Shown: one piece after another, positions 53,966 to 64,000 of the stretch
Position numbering within the stretch: the first letter of the stretch is position 1
Layout: every line of letters begins with the position of its first letter
NCBI GenBank assembly: GCA_964019695.1
Contig: OZ026530.1
Coordinates: 33,958,690-34,022,689 of the forward strand
Length of the DNA stretch: 64,000 nt
Direction of reading: 5' to 3'
From: Loripinus fragilis
Taxonomy: Eukaryota; Mollusca; Bivalvia; Lucinida; Lucinidae
The notes under the pieces: model-generated
Seen by the model: the letters and a program-made list of their open reading frames with translations, nothing else
Databases searched by the model: none
What the model was told of the DNA's origin: nothing
Made by a program: the position numbers and the translations under genes

Positions 53966-54319
53966 ATTAATGTAACATAAAAACAATTTAATGTTCTAGT
54001 CTTGCTTTTGCCACTTTATATTTTGTATCTCTTTATTTTGTCATAGTTTTAGTTAAATTGCCCTAAATTTGTCTGAAAGTCCCATGATAGTTTGAAAATA
54101 CATTCTCACCATGTCCTCATTGTAGTACTGTTAAAGAATCGGAAGCAGCCAGCTCATTTTCTTGCAAACAGAACGCAGATTTCAACGAAATTTACAGGTA
54201 TTTTCTTTCGCCTTTGATGCGACGAAAATAGTAAAAGCTAATCTATATATATACATGTATACCATGTATATTATGTAGACCTATGTTTGTCTGTTTGTTT
54301 TGCATTATTCTATACGTCA

Positions 54320-54490
54320 TAGTCACCAATCTTTCAGTTATGTCTTACTGGGTTGAACCAGTACTAGCAGCGGATGAAGTGTCCTTCTCAAGCATGCAAC
54401 ATAGTGACACCGCCGGCGGTGAGGCTGGAGCTAGCAACCATGCGATTCCCAGTCAAACGCTCTACCAACTGAGCAAATGCGCTCCGCAAT
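54320..54490 (-). mobile_element. tRNA-derived SINE, family G
   Basis: CAATCTTTCAGTTATGTC, CTGGGTTGAACCAGTACTAG and, on the minus strand, GCGCATTTGCTCAGTTGGTA (A box). Flanks share an ATGTATATT / ATGTGTATATT direct repeat. Confidence 0.78.
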
Positions 54491-54557
54491 GTGTATATTT
54501 TTTTTAATTCATGTGCTCTTTCATGTGCTTTTTAATCCGTTTAATGTCAGACTAAGG

Positions 54558-54560
<3 letters not shown>

Positions 54561-54616
<56 letters not shown>
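54561..54616. repeat. (TC)n microsatellite
   Basis: About 28 uninterrupted TC dinucleotides. Confidence 0.99.
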
Positions 54617-54621
<5 letters not shown>

Positions 54622-55889
54622 ATAATTGACGCTTTAACGATAGTTAGAGCATGCACTAAGTTAGTAATCATAACAAGACCACACAACACTATAAAATACT
54701 AACAACTGTCATTTATCTTCATAAAGATAACAATTTACTTAAATATAACCAAATTAAGCGACAAGTCCACCACAGTTACATTTTGTAACCGATAACTCAT
54801 AGTTTTTGTTTATGCTCTTGAATATACTTACATGTAACCGTGAAATCAAACTTCACGATGGAAGTGCATCTATGCAATTTCTTGTGAATGCTTCAACAAA
54901 TCAAGCATGTATTTTCTAGATTTAAACAGCGCAATAGGCGAAGCCAACATTTTCTAAATTTGCTCCCCGTCAGGTATCTCAATATGCTACACCAAGGATA
55001 AAAGTGTGCGTGCGTCCGTACGTGTGCTACTTTTCTGTACAACACACTATTACAAAGCACCAAGTAGGCAAGTTGGCCCCTCCGTAATCTAAAGGAAAAT
55101 TGCTTAAGACAAGCAAATAAACAGACAGACAATATCGAGACAACTGTATATGGATGGATATGCGAGTATACGCTGCTTCCTAATCTAAAACACTTGAAAA
55201 ACTTGAGACCCTGAGGACTATTCTTGTCTAATTATGGTGATAATACTACTGCTACTGATGATAACAACGTTGATAATGATGATGTTGATGACATGCCTTG
55301 ATGATGATAATGGTATTGCTGACATGGTGATGATGGAACGATAATCAGTCATGATGAAAGAGATTGTGATTGTGATATTAACAATGATGATAAGGAGGAG
55401 GAGGTTGAGTATGATATCTTTTTTTTCAGTTTTGATATTTAAATGTTGAACATGACACAAAAATGAACCAAGTCATTTTTTTTCATATTCTGCTCAATAA
55501 AGACACAATACTGCTTAAGTATAACAATGACCCCCAAAATAAGGTAAACTGGTATTTTGTCAATAAGTGGTTTTTAGATGAATGACACGATATATTTTCA
55601 AAACAAAATTAAATTACATATTCTATGCACATAAAATTCTCAGTTTCAGTAAAATACTAGTATATCGCCAAAATTGCTGTCAATGCTTATGCCACCCGCT
55701 TCTAGTCATCAACATTTAATGTGTACAGAGTACAAAAGCAAACAAAAAGCGAACACAAGTAACATTTTTAGTATCGCTTTCAACCGTTTTCATTAAACAA
55801 AAATCATTATTTTCCTTACGGTAAACTATATGACACAAAACAATAGTTATGTCTGTGTAAATATGGATATTTATCATAGTAGTGCTCGA
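54617..55889. other. unassigned, with GAT-rich simple repeat
   Basis: GATGATGATAATGG-type imperfect repeats at about 55235-55400. The rest is AT-rich and featureless to me. Confidence 0.5.
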
Positions 55890-56053
55890 GTTGTAAGTCT
55901 CAGATTGCCATTCAAGGAAAATAATTTCTTAATGCAGGTCAAAAGTATTGCAGAATGCTCCAAGAGGAGCATTCTGCAAAACTTTTGACCTTCATTACGC
56001 TACCATCTTTGTTTTGCTTATTTTTGAGATATTGTTTTACACAAATTTTACTG
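55890..56053. mobile_element. palindromic MITE, family A (copy 7)
   Basis: TTCTTAATGCAGGTCAAAAG, GCAGAATGCTCCAAGAGGAG, CATTCTGCAAAACTTTTGAC and a right end ACAAATTTTACTG. The left end has decayed. Confidence 0.82.
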
Positions 56054-56826
56054 TATTCAATTTTTGTTGCCTATAAAAGGACTATTAACAATAAGTTTAA
56101 AGGGTATCGAATTTGAAATGTTAAAAAAATATTTTTCCGATCGACCGACCAATACTTGTAAAACAGGGTCGGGCAAGGGGAAACAAAAATATTTTTAAGC
56201 TTGGCCTAGCAGAATGTAATTGTCCATTCTTACACCAGGTCTCCTGCTTTGTATGTTGTCCAGCAAATTGTCAATGCGACATGCTTTTGCAGCAAACGGT
56301 GCTAGAGCAGATTTTCATATCTAAGATTGATAGTTGGAATGAACTACATGTATGTACATTAATGATGAGCAGTAGGGTGGTTAAATGCTATGCTTTATTC
56401 CAAATGTGATTCATGATACATTTAATTACTTGGGCTTAAATTGTCGTCGAAAACAATAAACACGAATCTTATTGATGTTATCAAAAAAGGTTTGTCTAAA
56501 AGTTACATGTTACACACAAATTACTAACCACAAAATACCCTAGCCTATGATGTAAAGTTGCATCCCCCACCCCAGAGTTATGAGGCTGCTACAACCAGGG
56601 TGGCATAGCTAGACAGCGATGATCTGCGTGCCGGTGGTATGACGTTCTAACTATCGTGGTTTGGTGGATGACTCTTTCTCTATAAGGACTATGGTAAGGC
56701 ACTAGAACGACGAACTCTCAGATGCACTTAAAAGATCTGAGTTCAGCTAGCCAGGACAGGCAATCATAGAAATACATGTACTCTGTTCACAAAGTAATAA
56801 TGCAATCTCAACAAATGAAGCTTATA

Positions 56827-56945
56827 GTCGGGGAACCAAGGTAGAAAAAATGCTAACCCTTGCACCCGAAAGGTATACAGCTAGATTTTGTATGGTTGCA
56901 AAGGTAATTCTATGGTGTTTCTGAAACCACTGTATAGCAGACTCG
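56827..56945 (+). repeat. inverted pair member 1
   Basis: AGTCGGGGAACCAAGG, TGCACCCGAAAGGTATACAG and TGAAACCACTGTATAGCA match the complement of 58137-58280. Confidence 0.78.
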
Positions 56946-57920
56946 ATCGACTTGCATAACGTCAGAGCAGTCAACTTTCTACGGAAGCCCAGCGAGAACA
57001 TGTCAAAATATTATTTTTCAAAATGTTATATATTTTTATCAAAAAGGCTCAGGATTGAAAAATATTGAGTTTATATGATAATACAACATCGGCGTAGACC
57101 TCAGAAGTAGTGGTGGTCATCTAAGAATACTGCCTATTCATTTTTAAATCATGTAGATTAGGGCACCCCCATTTTGAAAATAAATTTATAGATTTATTTT
57201 CTTCAAATCTTATTAAAACTGCATTTATTGCCCCAAAATGTGTTTGATAAGTATTTATATATCGCTTGGAAGCATACCTCGTAAAAAATTGTGTGCTTAC
57301 TTATTCACTTTTGTCCTCCCGCTGAAGTGGTTTGAATTGCATATTTTTTACATAAATAAATAAATTTTGAATTAAATGTGTTTAAACACTGCATACAGTT
57401 AGACAGACGTTTGGGACATAATTTAAGACATTTTTTTTATTTTCTATAGCAAACTAGAAAAGGTAGCTGAAAAGTAAACATATGAAACCACGATAAATTG
57501 ATACTTAGTAATTTAGTTCATGTTAGCGGGTGCGTAGTTACATACCAAGACAACTTAAGAGCAGTTTAACACATAAATGAAATTTATCAAGGTTTAAAGG
57601 ATTTTTATCTTCCATATTTACAGCAGCTTTGAAACAGAGGGTCATTGTAGGGACCAAGGGTTTTTTTCATCTACAGAAAACAATAATTTCATTTAACAGT
57701 GGTAAAATTAATATAAAAAACTTGTATATGTATTATAATATTACCATGGAAAACATGTCTGTCCCCGTCTGAGTAGCAGAAATGTAACCGCATAGTACTT
57801 GTAAAGACAAAAATGTCCCTAAGAAGATTATTTTGGTGCACAAATGACTGCCTTTACTTTTAAATGCATTTGGTAGTGTATTATTGTATTATCGAACAGT
57901 CAAACGGCTTCTCATACCCA

Positions 57921-58035
57921 TCCTCCGGATAAGAGGGCGTAATGGAAAATTAGTTTTATTATTTCTCAACCAAAACATATGTTGTGGGTACTTAAGTGGA
58001 CCTATTAAATGAGACGTTCTTTTGAAGACCAAAAG
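57921..58035 (+). mobile_element. MITE family D, degenerate
   Basis: TATTTCTCAACCAAAACATA, TGTTGTGGGTACTTAAGTGG and GAGACGTTCTTTTGA. The hairpin is eroded. Confidence 0.7.
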
Positions 58036-58136
58036 CGCGCTCTTTAACTTATTGATAAGGGAAACATCACAATTTCTATGCTTTGAAAGATTGCTTAACA
58101 TGACCTATGTGGCATACAAAATGCATTTTTTCCGCA

Positions 58137-58280
58137 AAATGCAATTCTGGTCGCAAAGCTATACAGTGGTTTCATATCAAGCACTATTTAGATTATCAGT
58201 ATACAAAATTCCAGCCGTATACCTTTCGGGTGCAAAAAATGTGTGTTTTTGCACGATACGTGACTTTGGTTCCCCGACTA
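58137..58280 (-). repeat. inverted pair member 2
   Basis: GCAAAGCTATACAGTGGTTT, GCCGTATACCTTTCGGGTGC and GGTTCCCCGAC, the complement of 56827-56945. The long open frame over this region is explained by the repeat. Confidence 0.78.
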
Positions 58281-58654
58281 TTATGTTAGGTGATGTCGTC
58301 AAACAACAATTTTCTGTCTGTGGCATATCTGGCTTAATATATTGTCATACATTAGTGCAGGATCTGACCATTGCATCGCAACAAGCAAGCATCTGAGAAA
58401 ATTTAGGCACTGGCAGCGTAAACAACATGAAAGGTAGGGCCTGCGAGTTAGTGGTAATACTATCTTGCAGATAAGTAGACCATTGTTGTGTCCAGGAGAC
58501 CAGATACCGTGGTGATCAATGCCATATAATTAAGGACAAATACTCCCTGTACAAACTGTACCATTCTTTAGTAATTTACTACACTGTATTGATATAAGGT
58601 CAGTTAATATAGACTTGAGGTCAACAGTATTAGTCTAGGGACTGCAGTTTTAAA

Positions 58655-58945
58655 GTTAGTAAGGGTGCAAAGATCAGGAGTCGATACCATCAAGTACCAC
58701 ACCTGACCCAGGATACCAATGGGAAAGTGACAAACTCACAGTTAGACACCACAAACGAGAGCCAAGAGGTCAGCCCTTTCCCAGCAGGAGACCACAAAGC
58801 ACATATAAACCGACGTGCACAAAGACATAGCAAACACAAGACATAACAAAAACATAAAAGATTCACAAAAGAAGTGCCGCCTTGGAACGGTCAGTAAAAT
58901 ATTTTACACGAGGGCTTAAACCGGTTTAACGGCGCCAACCTCACC
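58655..58945 (+). mobile_element. SINE-like family K (long copy)
   Basis: GTAAGGGTGCAAAGATCAGG, CCAATGGGAAAGTGACAAAC, AACGAGAGCCAAGAGGTCAG and GTACCGCCTTGGAACGGTCA-type tail. Parallel to 63396-63740. Confidence 0.82.
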
Positions 58946-59240
58946 CTTAATTCAGATGTGGATCAAGACACATAGATATTTGGCTTGCATGAAAGACCCC
59001 TTACTTATCAATGCATCATCTCCTAAAACATATAAATCAAGATATAACAAGGCGATAAAGCAACAGTAAATAAAATGGAATACCGGAGCAAAAGAAATCC
59101 AACAGGTAAACCCCGGTTGGCGGGACAAACAGCCAAAGCATCAGGCCCCTACCATCTCATCAATAGATACGTCTTTAAGTCGGAACCATCATAGAGTCTG
59201 AAGTCCGACCCACCGGCGTGCAAGTTTTTCCTAGTTTTGC

Positions 59241-60165
59241 TTTCTGTATGTCTATGCCCCACAATGGATCTCAGGGATGCTGTAAAGGATCTATACTATA
59301 ACCAACAACTACAACATCAGCATTCTTCATCCCATGTGGTGATTGTAATCTGCACGGAGGCTGTATAGGTTCAGGTTACAAAGATGTACATGTCAGCTGT
59401 GAGTATGGCAAGTCAGACCCTGATATCGAAGGTGAGAGGATCCTGGAAAATGCATTGGCTTATGACCTGCTCCTCTGTAGCATGTGCCTCAAGAAACGTG
59501 ACTGTCACCTCATTAAATACAGGTCAGAGCAACCCAGATAAATTGTAGAGTAGTTTCAAAAGAGCATGTGGAAGCATGTTACTGATGTTACTGATATGAT
59601 GGCTATCGCTAGAGGGGATGTTGCTCTGCAGCATCAGCTCCTGGTAAGCGACATGAAGATTCATATACTGCCTTAAATCAAGGTCAAATTCAACCCCCCC
59701 TACCTGTCCACAATTGTAGGTATGACAAGGACCCAAGTAACAGGGGGCAAATAATCATTGTCTGGAATTATAGTAGGCCTTATATGCAGATCATCTTGTT
59801 ATCATTACTGATTCACTGAAGGAATTTGTCAGGAGGCTCTTGGTATAGAAAGAAGCCATGGAGTGGAATGGGTTCAGGTTAAATGGCACTAAATGCACAT
59901 GTTGTGCGGTATTGTCCTGGTACTCCTGCAGAGTTCAGGTGAGTTTCCATGAGATGGGTGTCATAACTGGATATAAAACAGCAAATACTGCGTTGTTGTA
60001 AGAGGTGTGCATGGTACAAAGGGGCCATTGGAGGCAGACCGAAAGGTGCTGTTAAGGTAGACATGTTAAGGTAGTCGCTTCCATATGCTACCTGGGTGAC
60101 ATGCTTTCCGTTGGCGGAGGCTGTGAGCTGGTGGTCACTCCTCATATTAAAACAATCTGGAAGAT
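59241..60165 (+). pseudogene. LINE retrotransposon relic (endonuclease and reverse transcriptase)
   Basis: Pieces of a non-LTR retrotransposon ORF2 in mixed frames. The endonuclease part has a VYAPQ motif near 59241, then GDCNLHGGCIGSGYKDVHVS, EGERILENALAYDLLL and CLKKRDCHLIKYR up to about 59520. The reverse transcriptase part begins near 59785 with LYADHLVIITDSLKEFVRRL (the YADD catalytic box, with the second Asp changed to His), then EAMEWNGFRLNGTKC and VASICYLGDMLSVGGGCEL near 60065-60130. Most of the polymerase between them is deleted or unrecognisable. Stops and frameshifts are frequent. The order matches the family of LINE proteins often annotated as craniofacial-development-protein-2-like. 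Confidence 0.85.
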
Positions 60166-60278
60166 GCTCATGGATTTTAAATTTATTATTTATATCATCA
60201 ACAGTTTAATACAATGGAAGGCTTCTTATATCTGTTATAATGTGTATACCTAGGAAATCCGCAGTTGACTCATATATA

Positions 60279-60970
60279 CTAGGCCAAAAAAGAAACGCCG
60301 CATATAAAGATTAAAAATATTACGCCTTAAATAAGAGTTACAAATTTTAATCTGCAATCTATGTTTCGCTACTATTCCTGCCACACATTTTTCCCGTTGT
60401 TTTATTGGGCTCAGTCAACACAAACCAGTGTACTGGCTGACTTATTATTTTCAAGTTTTTCACGTGCACATTCATTTTATTTAGATTTACTCCTGTAATA
60501 ACTACTGTAATCACTAGTCTAATATCCAATTTGCTTGAAAACATTTAAAAAAATAAAAATTAAAAGTTCCACTTTGCTATTTTACGATGCCATAACGGAC
60601 ACATGTTGAACGCGAAAAGGCGATAAGAATGTAACAAGCTAACGTGACGCCATCCGTGATAGCCCAACAATTTCGATGCCATGTATGGATGATTGAACGT
60701 CTTTGGAAACATTTCTGACTAATTTGGAACAATGTCAGACCGTGCGCATTCATGACGTCATCGCCTAAAGACGCGTCGTTAAGATCGATAAAAACGTAGG
60801 TTTGAACTGGTGAATCAATTTCGTCTGGTGACAATGATAGTTAGGACAACCCCAGGAACTCATAATCAAAGAATCACCGCTCAAACTGCGACACATCGTT
60901 TGCGAGAGATTGGTGAAAGACCCCCATATACAATATTTGTTTTATATGCGGCGTTTCTTTTTTGGCCTAG
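60279..60970. mobile_element. Tc1-like transposon, internal deletion derivative
   Basis: Inverted ends of about 34 bp (CTAGGCCAAAAAAGAAACGC on the left, its exact complement on the right), flanked by TA. The interior keeps only the N-terminal DNA-binding part of a Tc1-type transposase on the plus strand: QANVTPSVIAQQFRCHV, MIERLWKHF and TTPGTHNQRITAQTATHRLR, with stops between. It then jumps to the right end. The catalytic domain is missing. Confidence 0.88.
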
Positions 60971-60975
60971 TATAT

Positions 60976-62063
60976 ACAGCCGAATCGGAAACTGCGTTCT
61001 GGTTTACTTTTAATTTTATTACCGGGAGTTTTTCTTCCAGTTTGATGCTTGGTGTCCCAGTAAAGCGCACAGAAAAGATAGATATGCTAGGAACTTGTTA
61101 TCCTTTGTAAAAAAGCTATCAAACTATTTTTTCAAACTGTGTCATCATATATATTAGAAAAATAGTTTGTTGAGTGTACACTATGGCTTAACTGGCTATT
61201 TTGTACAATTCTAAAGGCATAACCCTTATAGTTTTCAAAATCGAGTTAGTTGTCCTTTCTTGTTTAAATATGTAAATTGGCACAAACATATTAGTTTTAA
61301 TCAGCAATCAAGGGCAGATTATCAATTGCATACTGTAGGCTTATCAAGCATCAATTTTTCGTCCAACAAGTGACATTCAATGAGGGAGGAAGTCGCCTTA
61401 CAGTGATATAGATGTCATACAATTCCACTATGGGGACAGTGGGCCTTTTGTCTATTTGATATGGAAATTTCAAACATAGTTTGGCACCAACAACTGCATG
61501 TAATCATCCATACTGAAGGCAATAGTTATCAAACCTGAAAATATTTCAAATCATATTTTAGGGGTTTAATCTGTTTGAATTCCTACAGCAACCTGTGTAT
61601 CAAAAATACTACCACCATACTTCCAAGTCTTTGTGAGCAAATAGAAATGTTGCTCTAAATGTGTATTCGCTGCAATTTTTCCACCAATAAAAATACATAC
61701 ATGTGCATGTTAAAGCTAATGTGCAAATGATGATGATCACCATGATGATTATTATTCATAAATTCTGTTGTTATGGTGGGACAATATCGCTGTCAGTTCT
61801 TAAATAAACAAAGGGAGACAAACACTACTGGGATATATATGCAGGTATATGCAGGTTTAGTGTTTGGACCAGCACGTTCAGACCAAAGTTTAGACCTCAA
61901 GCGTCATAAATTAATGCTAGGCCACACCCACTATGAATAATCATATATAAAAACTTTCACGTTTGTACATAGAACAAAGAAATTACTTGTCAGGTCCACT
62001 AGTGTAGGGTCAGGTATATCATACTCCCATAAGCAAACAGACCAGACACTGGTCAGGCAGCTC
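60976..62063. other. unassigned
   Basis: AT-rich sequence without recognisable exon, repeat boundary or tandem array. Confidence 0.45.
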
Positions 62064-62338
62064 CATGCGCGGATCCAGAGGGGGAACAGTGGGTATGGAC
62101 CCCTCCCCCTGAAAAATCACAAACATATAGGGTTTCTTAGCAATACTGGTCCAAATCGCAAAGCTACCAAGCCAGCATTCCTTGTTGGGCTACCATCGGC
62201 ACGTCAGCAAACTCCATTTAAATGGCGGGCCGATGATGGCCCCCTTTTAGCGTTATTTGGATCCTCTTTCCCCTAATAAAAAAAGTTGCCAGAGTTGGAC
62301 CCCCCCCCCCTCTGCAAAACTTTCTGGATCCGCGCATG
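62064..62338. mobile_element. small DNA element with 5-bp target duplication
   Basis: Ends CATGCGCGGATCCAGA and TCTGGATCCGCGCATG are inverted repeats, and AGCTC flanks both sides (62059-62063, 62339-62343). It carries poly-C and poly-A/T stretches. Related to the repeat near 12000-12275. Confidence 0.8.
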
Positions 62339-62810
62339 AGCTCTTACAAGAGCTGCTTGAAGATGGGTTAGCTCTGTTTGCAAAAGCGTTAAGAGGCGTC
62401 TCTATAAGGTAAAGGGTAAATAGAGACTTTTGCGCATATGCGATAAGTACCAAAATTATAAATGGACTAGCGCATGCCACAACCAACAAAATGAAATATG
62501 TGCCCTGCAATGATCCAGAACCCCTGGACCACAGTATCATTAAATTAACCAAAGCCGAAAAGGCAAGGTTGCTGTTAGATGCGAACGCATGTCTTTTTGC
62601 GAGCAATATAATAACTGCTTCTCTGCAGTCTATTAAGTACTTAACACCACTCAGACGGTATGTTCACCTTGGCTTCAATTCTTTGTCTATATTATCATCA
62701 GTTCTCGAAACCGAGCCTGGTAAAGTTGACATCAAAAGACGCGAACTTGGTATAGCACGATCCGCAGGCGTGCACTATAATCACTGAGTAAAAATGCTTA
62801 TAACTCTTGA

Positions 62811-63015
62811 TTTATTTGATTCGATTCTTTACGTTCCAGTCTACATTTTTTTTTCAGTTATATCGGGGCGTGTCTTCCTGGGTTGAATCAGTACTAAGCA
62901 AGGATTAATGTGTCTTGTCCAAGGGAACACCGCAGTTACGCCAGTGAGGCTCTAACCCCCAACCCCTCTGTCTCTAGGCAAGCACTATATCACTGAGCCA
63001 ATGTGCTCCAAAAGC
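62811..63015 (-). mobile_element. tRNA-derived SINE, family G, with target duplication
   Basis: Flanked by ATAACTCTTGA (62800-62810) and ATAACGCTTGA (63016-63026). On the minus strand: CACATTGGCTCAGTGATATA (A box) and GGGGGTTAGAGCCTCACTGG (B box). A/T-rich tail at the left end. Confidence 0.85.
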
Positions 63016-63026
63016 ATAACGCTTGA

Positions 63027-63250
63027 ACCACATGGTATATTTTGATCGAATTTAGCATACGCATGCATGTCAACATTGTCTAACCAAAGACATGCGTAGC
63101 ATGGACAAGGCTTTGGTGAGCAACAATCAGGCCGGTCATGGTCAGTTAATACTTATAACTCTTTAACCACATGGTACATTTGGATCAAATTTTGCATACT
63201 TATTTATTTTAACATTATCCAGCCACTGGTATGCATAACGGTGGTGAGGC
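63027..63250. repeat. two-copy tandem repeat
   Basis: ACCACATGGTATATTTTGAT and ACCACATGGTACATTTGGAT start two related units about 140 bp apart (near 63028 and 63167), each followed by a TTTAGCATACGC / TTTTGCATACTT block. Confidence 0.6.
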
Positions 63251-63395
63251 TTAATATGAGAGGTAACTGATAAATGTGCCAATTGCAGACCAACCTACCG
63301 CAACGCTTAGAAAATACACACAGAATTCAGAGAGCCACTCGACAACACGAAATCAATTATAGAAAAGCAACCAGCTCCCTCTACCCAAACAAGAC

Positions 63396-63740
63396 AATTA
63401 AAGTAAGAAAGAGGGCAAAGATCAGGAATCGATAAAATCAAGCACCACACCTGACCCAGGATACCAATGGGAAAGTGACAACGTCACAATAAGACATCAC
63501 AAACGAGAGCCAAGAGGTCAGCCCTTTCCCAGCAGATAGCTACAAGGCATCAACAAACAGACGTGCATGAAAGCATAACAAAACAAAACAGAAATAACAT
63601 AAATGATCCACAAAAGAAGTACCGCCTTGGAACGGTCAGTAAAAATATTTTACTGGAGGGCTTAAACCAACCTCACCCTTCGTTTAGATGTGGATCAAGA
63701 CACATAGATGTTTGGTTTGCATGCAAAACTAGAAAGAACT
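63396..63740 (+). mobile_element. SINE-like family K (long copy)
   Basis: GAGGGCAAAGATCAGGAATC, CCAATGGGAAAGTGACAACG, AGAGCCAAGAGGTCAGCCCT and AGTACCGCCTTGGAACGGTC in the same order as 58655-58945. Confidence 0.82.
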
Positions 63741-63849
63741 ACACAACAACAATGGCGTAGCCAGAACGCTGATAAAGTTACGCATATCAAAGGAAGACTA
63801 CTGGTTCAAGCAGTGAAATCTTTCAATTGCGTCCCTTTTCAAAGTGGGA

Positions 63850-64000
63850 ACTTCTCTTAAAGGAAAGAATTTGCTTCCAGGGGCGCGAATTCTTTCCTTT
63901 AAGAGCAGTTCATTATGGTATGAAAAAATCATTTCTACGACATTAGGTGACCTCCCTTGAATTTAATTATTTTTATTACGCACGTGCGTAACTGTATAAA
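63850..64000 (+). mobile_element. repeat with hairpin, runs off the window
   Basis: Hairpin CTCTTAAAGGAAAGAATT / AATTCTTTCCTTTAAGAG at 63850-63912, followed by GACCTCCCTTGAATTTAATT and ACGCACGTGCGTAACTG. The reverse complement of much of it is at 34487-34610. It continues beyond the window. Confidence 0.7.

Noticed and set aside
58022..58396. 124-codon open frame on the plus strand
   Set aside because: Overlaps a family D MITE end and the inverted repeat pair; no domain and no splice context.
62491..62787. 98-codon open frame
   Set aside because: No recognisable motif, no coding-like composition that I can judge, next to transposon sequence; cannot be supported as a gene.

Overview
This is a stretch of an AT-rich, repeat-dense animal nuclear genome, most likely a bivalve or other mollusc. 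That guess rests on the mixture of short TA-flanked palindromic MITEs, tRNA-derived SINEs, a decayed mariner, a decayed Tc1-like element, LINE fragments, and genes cut into short exons by long introns. There is no bacterial-style gene organisation, and no rRNA, functional tRNA or CRISPR array. Most long open frames in the window are chance or repeat-derived and were left out.

The main content is one split gene on the minus strand. I assembled it from splice signals and reading-frame continuity. It runs from a signal-peptide exon at 39832-39608, through a second exon at 24369-24171, a tandem array of 66-bp mini-exons at 24120-22646, then exons at 19723-19567, 18800-18386, 16581-15894, 11074-10889 and 7301-7011. 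A very short terminal exon near 4715-4672 is possible. Intron phases agree at every junction. With the seven undamaged mini-exons the model is 2667 nt, a whole number of codons. The predicted product is a secreted, modular, low-complexity protein: leader, 22-residue repeats, a basic Pro/Gly/Gln segment, four 27-residue helical repeats separated by Lys-Arg sites, a Thr-rich mucin-like stretch, an acidic patch, a Pro-rich segment and a Lys/Arg-rich segment. I do not recognise the family. A processed peptide precursor and an extracellular (shell, byssus or mucus type) matrix protein are both plausible.

The mini-exon array is the most unusual feature. Each unit is a symmetric phase-1 exon followed by an intron of about 43 bp. 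The first unit is still fused to the preceding exon, and there the sequence that acts as 3' splice site in the other units is coding. This suggests introns created by tandem duplication. Around it are decayed tandem copies of exon 2 (24380-24955) and a decayed copy of the 7011-7301 exon.

Layout: 1-1.85 kb, mariner relic; 1.85-4.6 kb, unassigned; 4.6-39.8 kb, the split gene, whose introns hold a 3.4 kb foldback element (7.3-10.7 kb), a GA-rich minisatellite (14.2-15.6 kb), a (CAA)n tract, several MITEs and SINEs, and four tandem-repeat arrays in intron 1 (28.6-29.3, 33.7-34.2, 35.1-36.5 and 36.5-38.8 kb). From 40 to 64 kb I find no convincing host gene. That part holds MITE families, a nested transposon cluster (47.8-50.2 kb), SINEs, LINE relics (53.7 and 59.2-60.2 kb), a Tc1-like deletion derivative (60.3-61.0 kb) and simple repeats.
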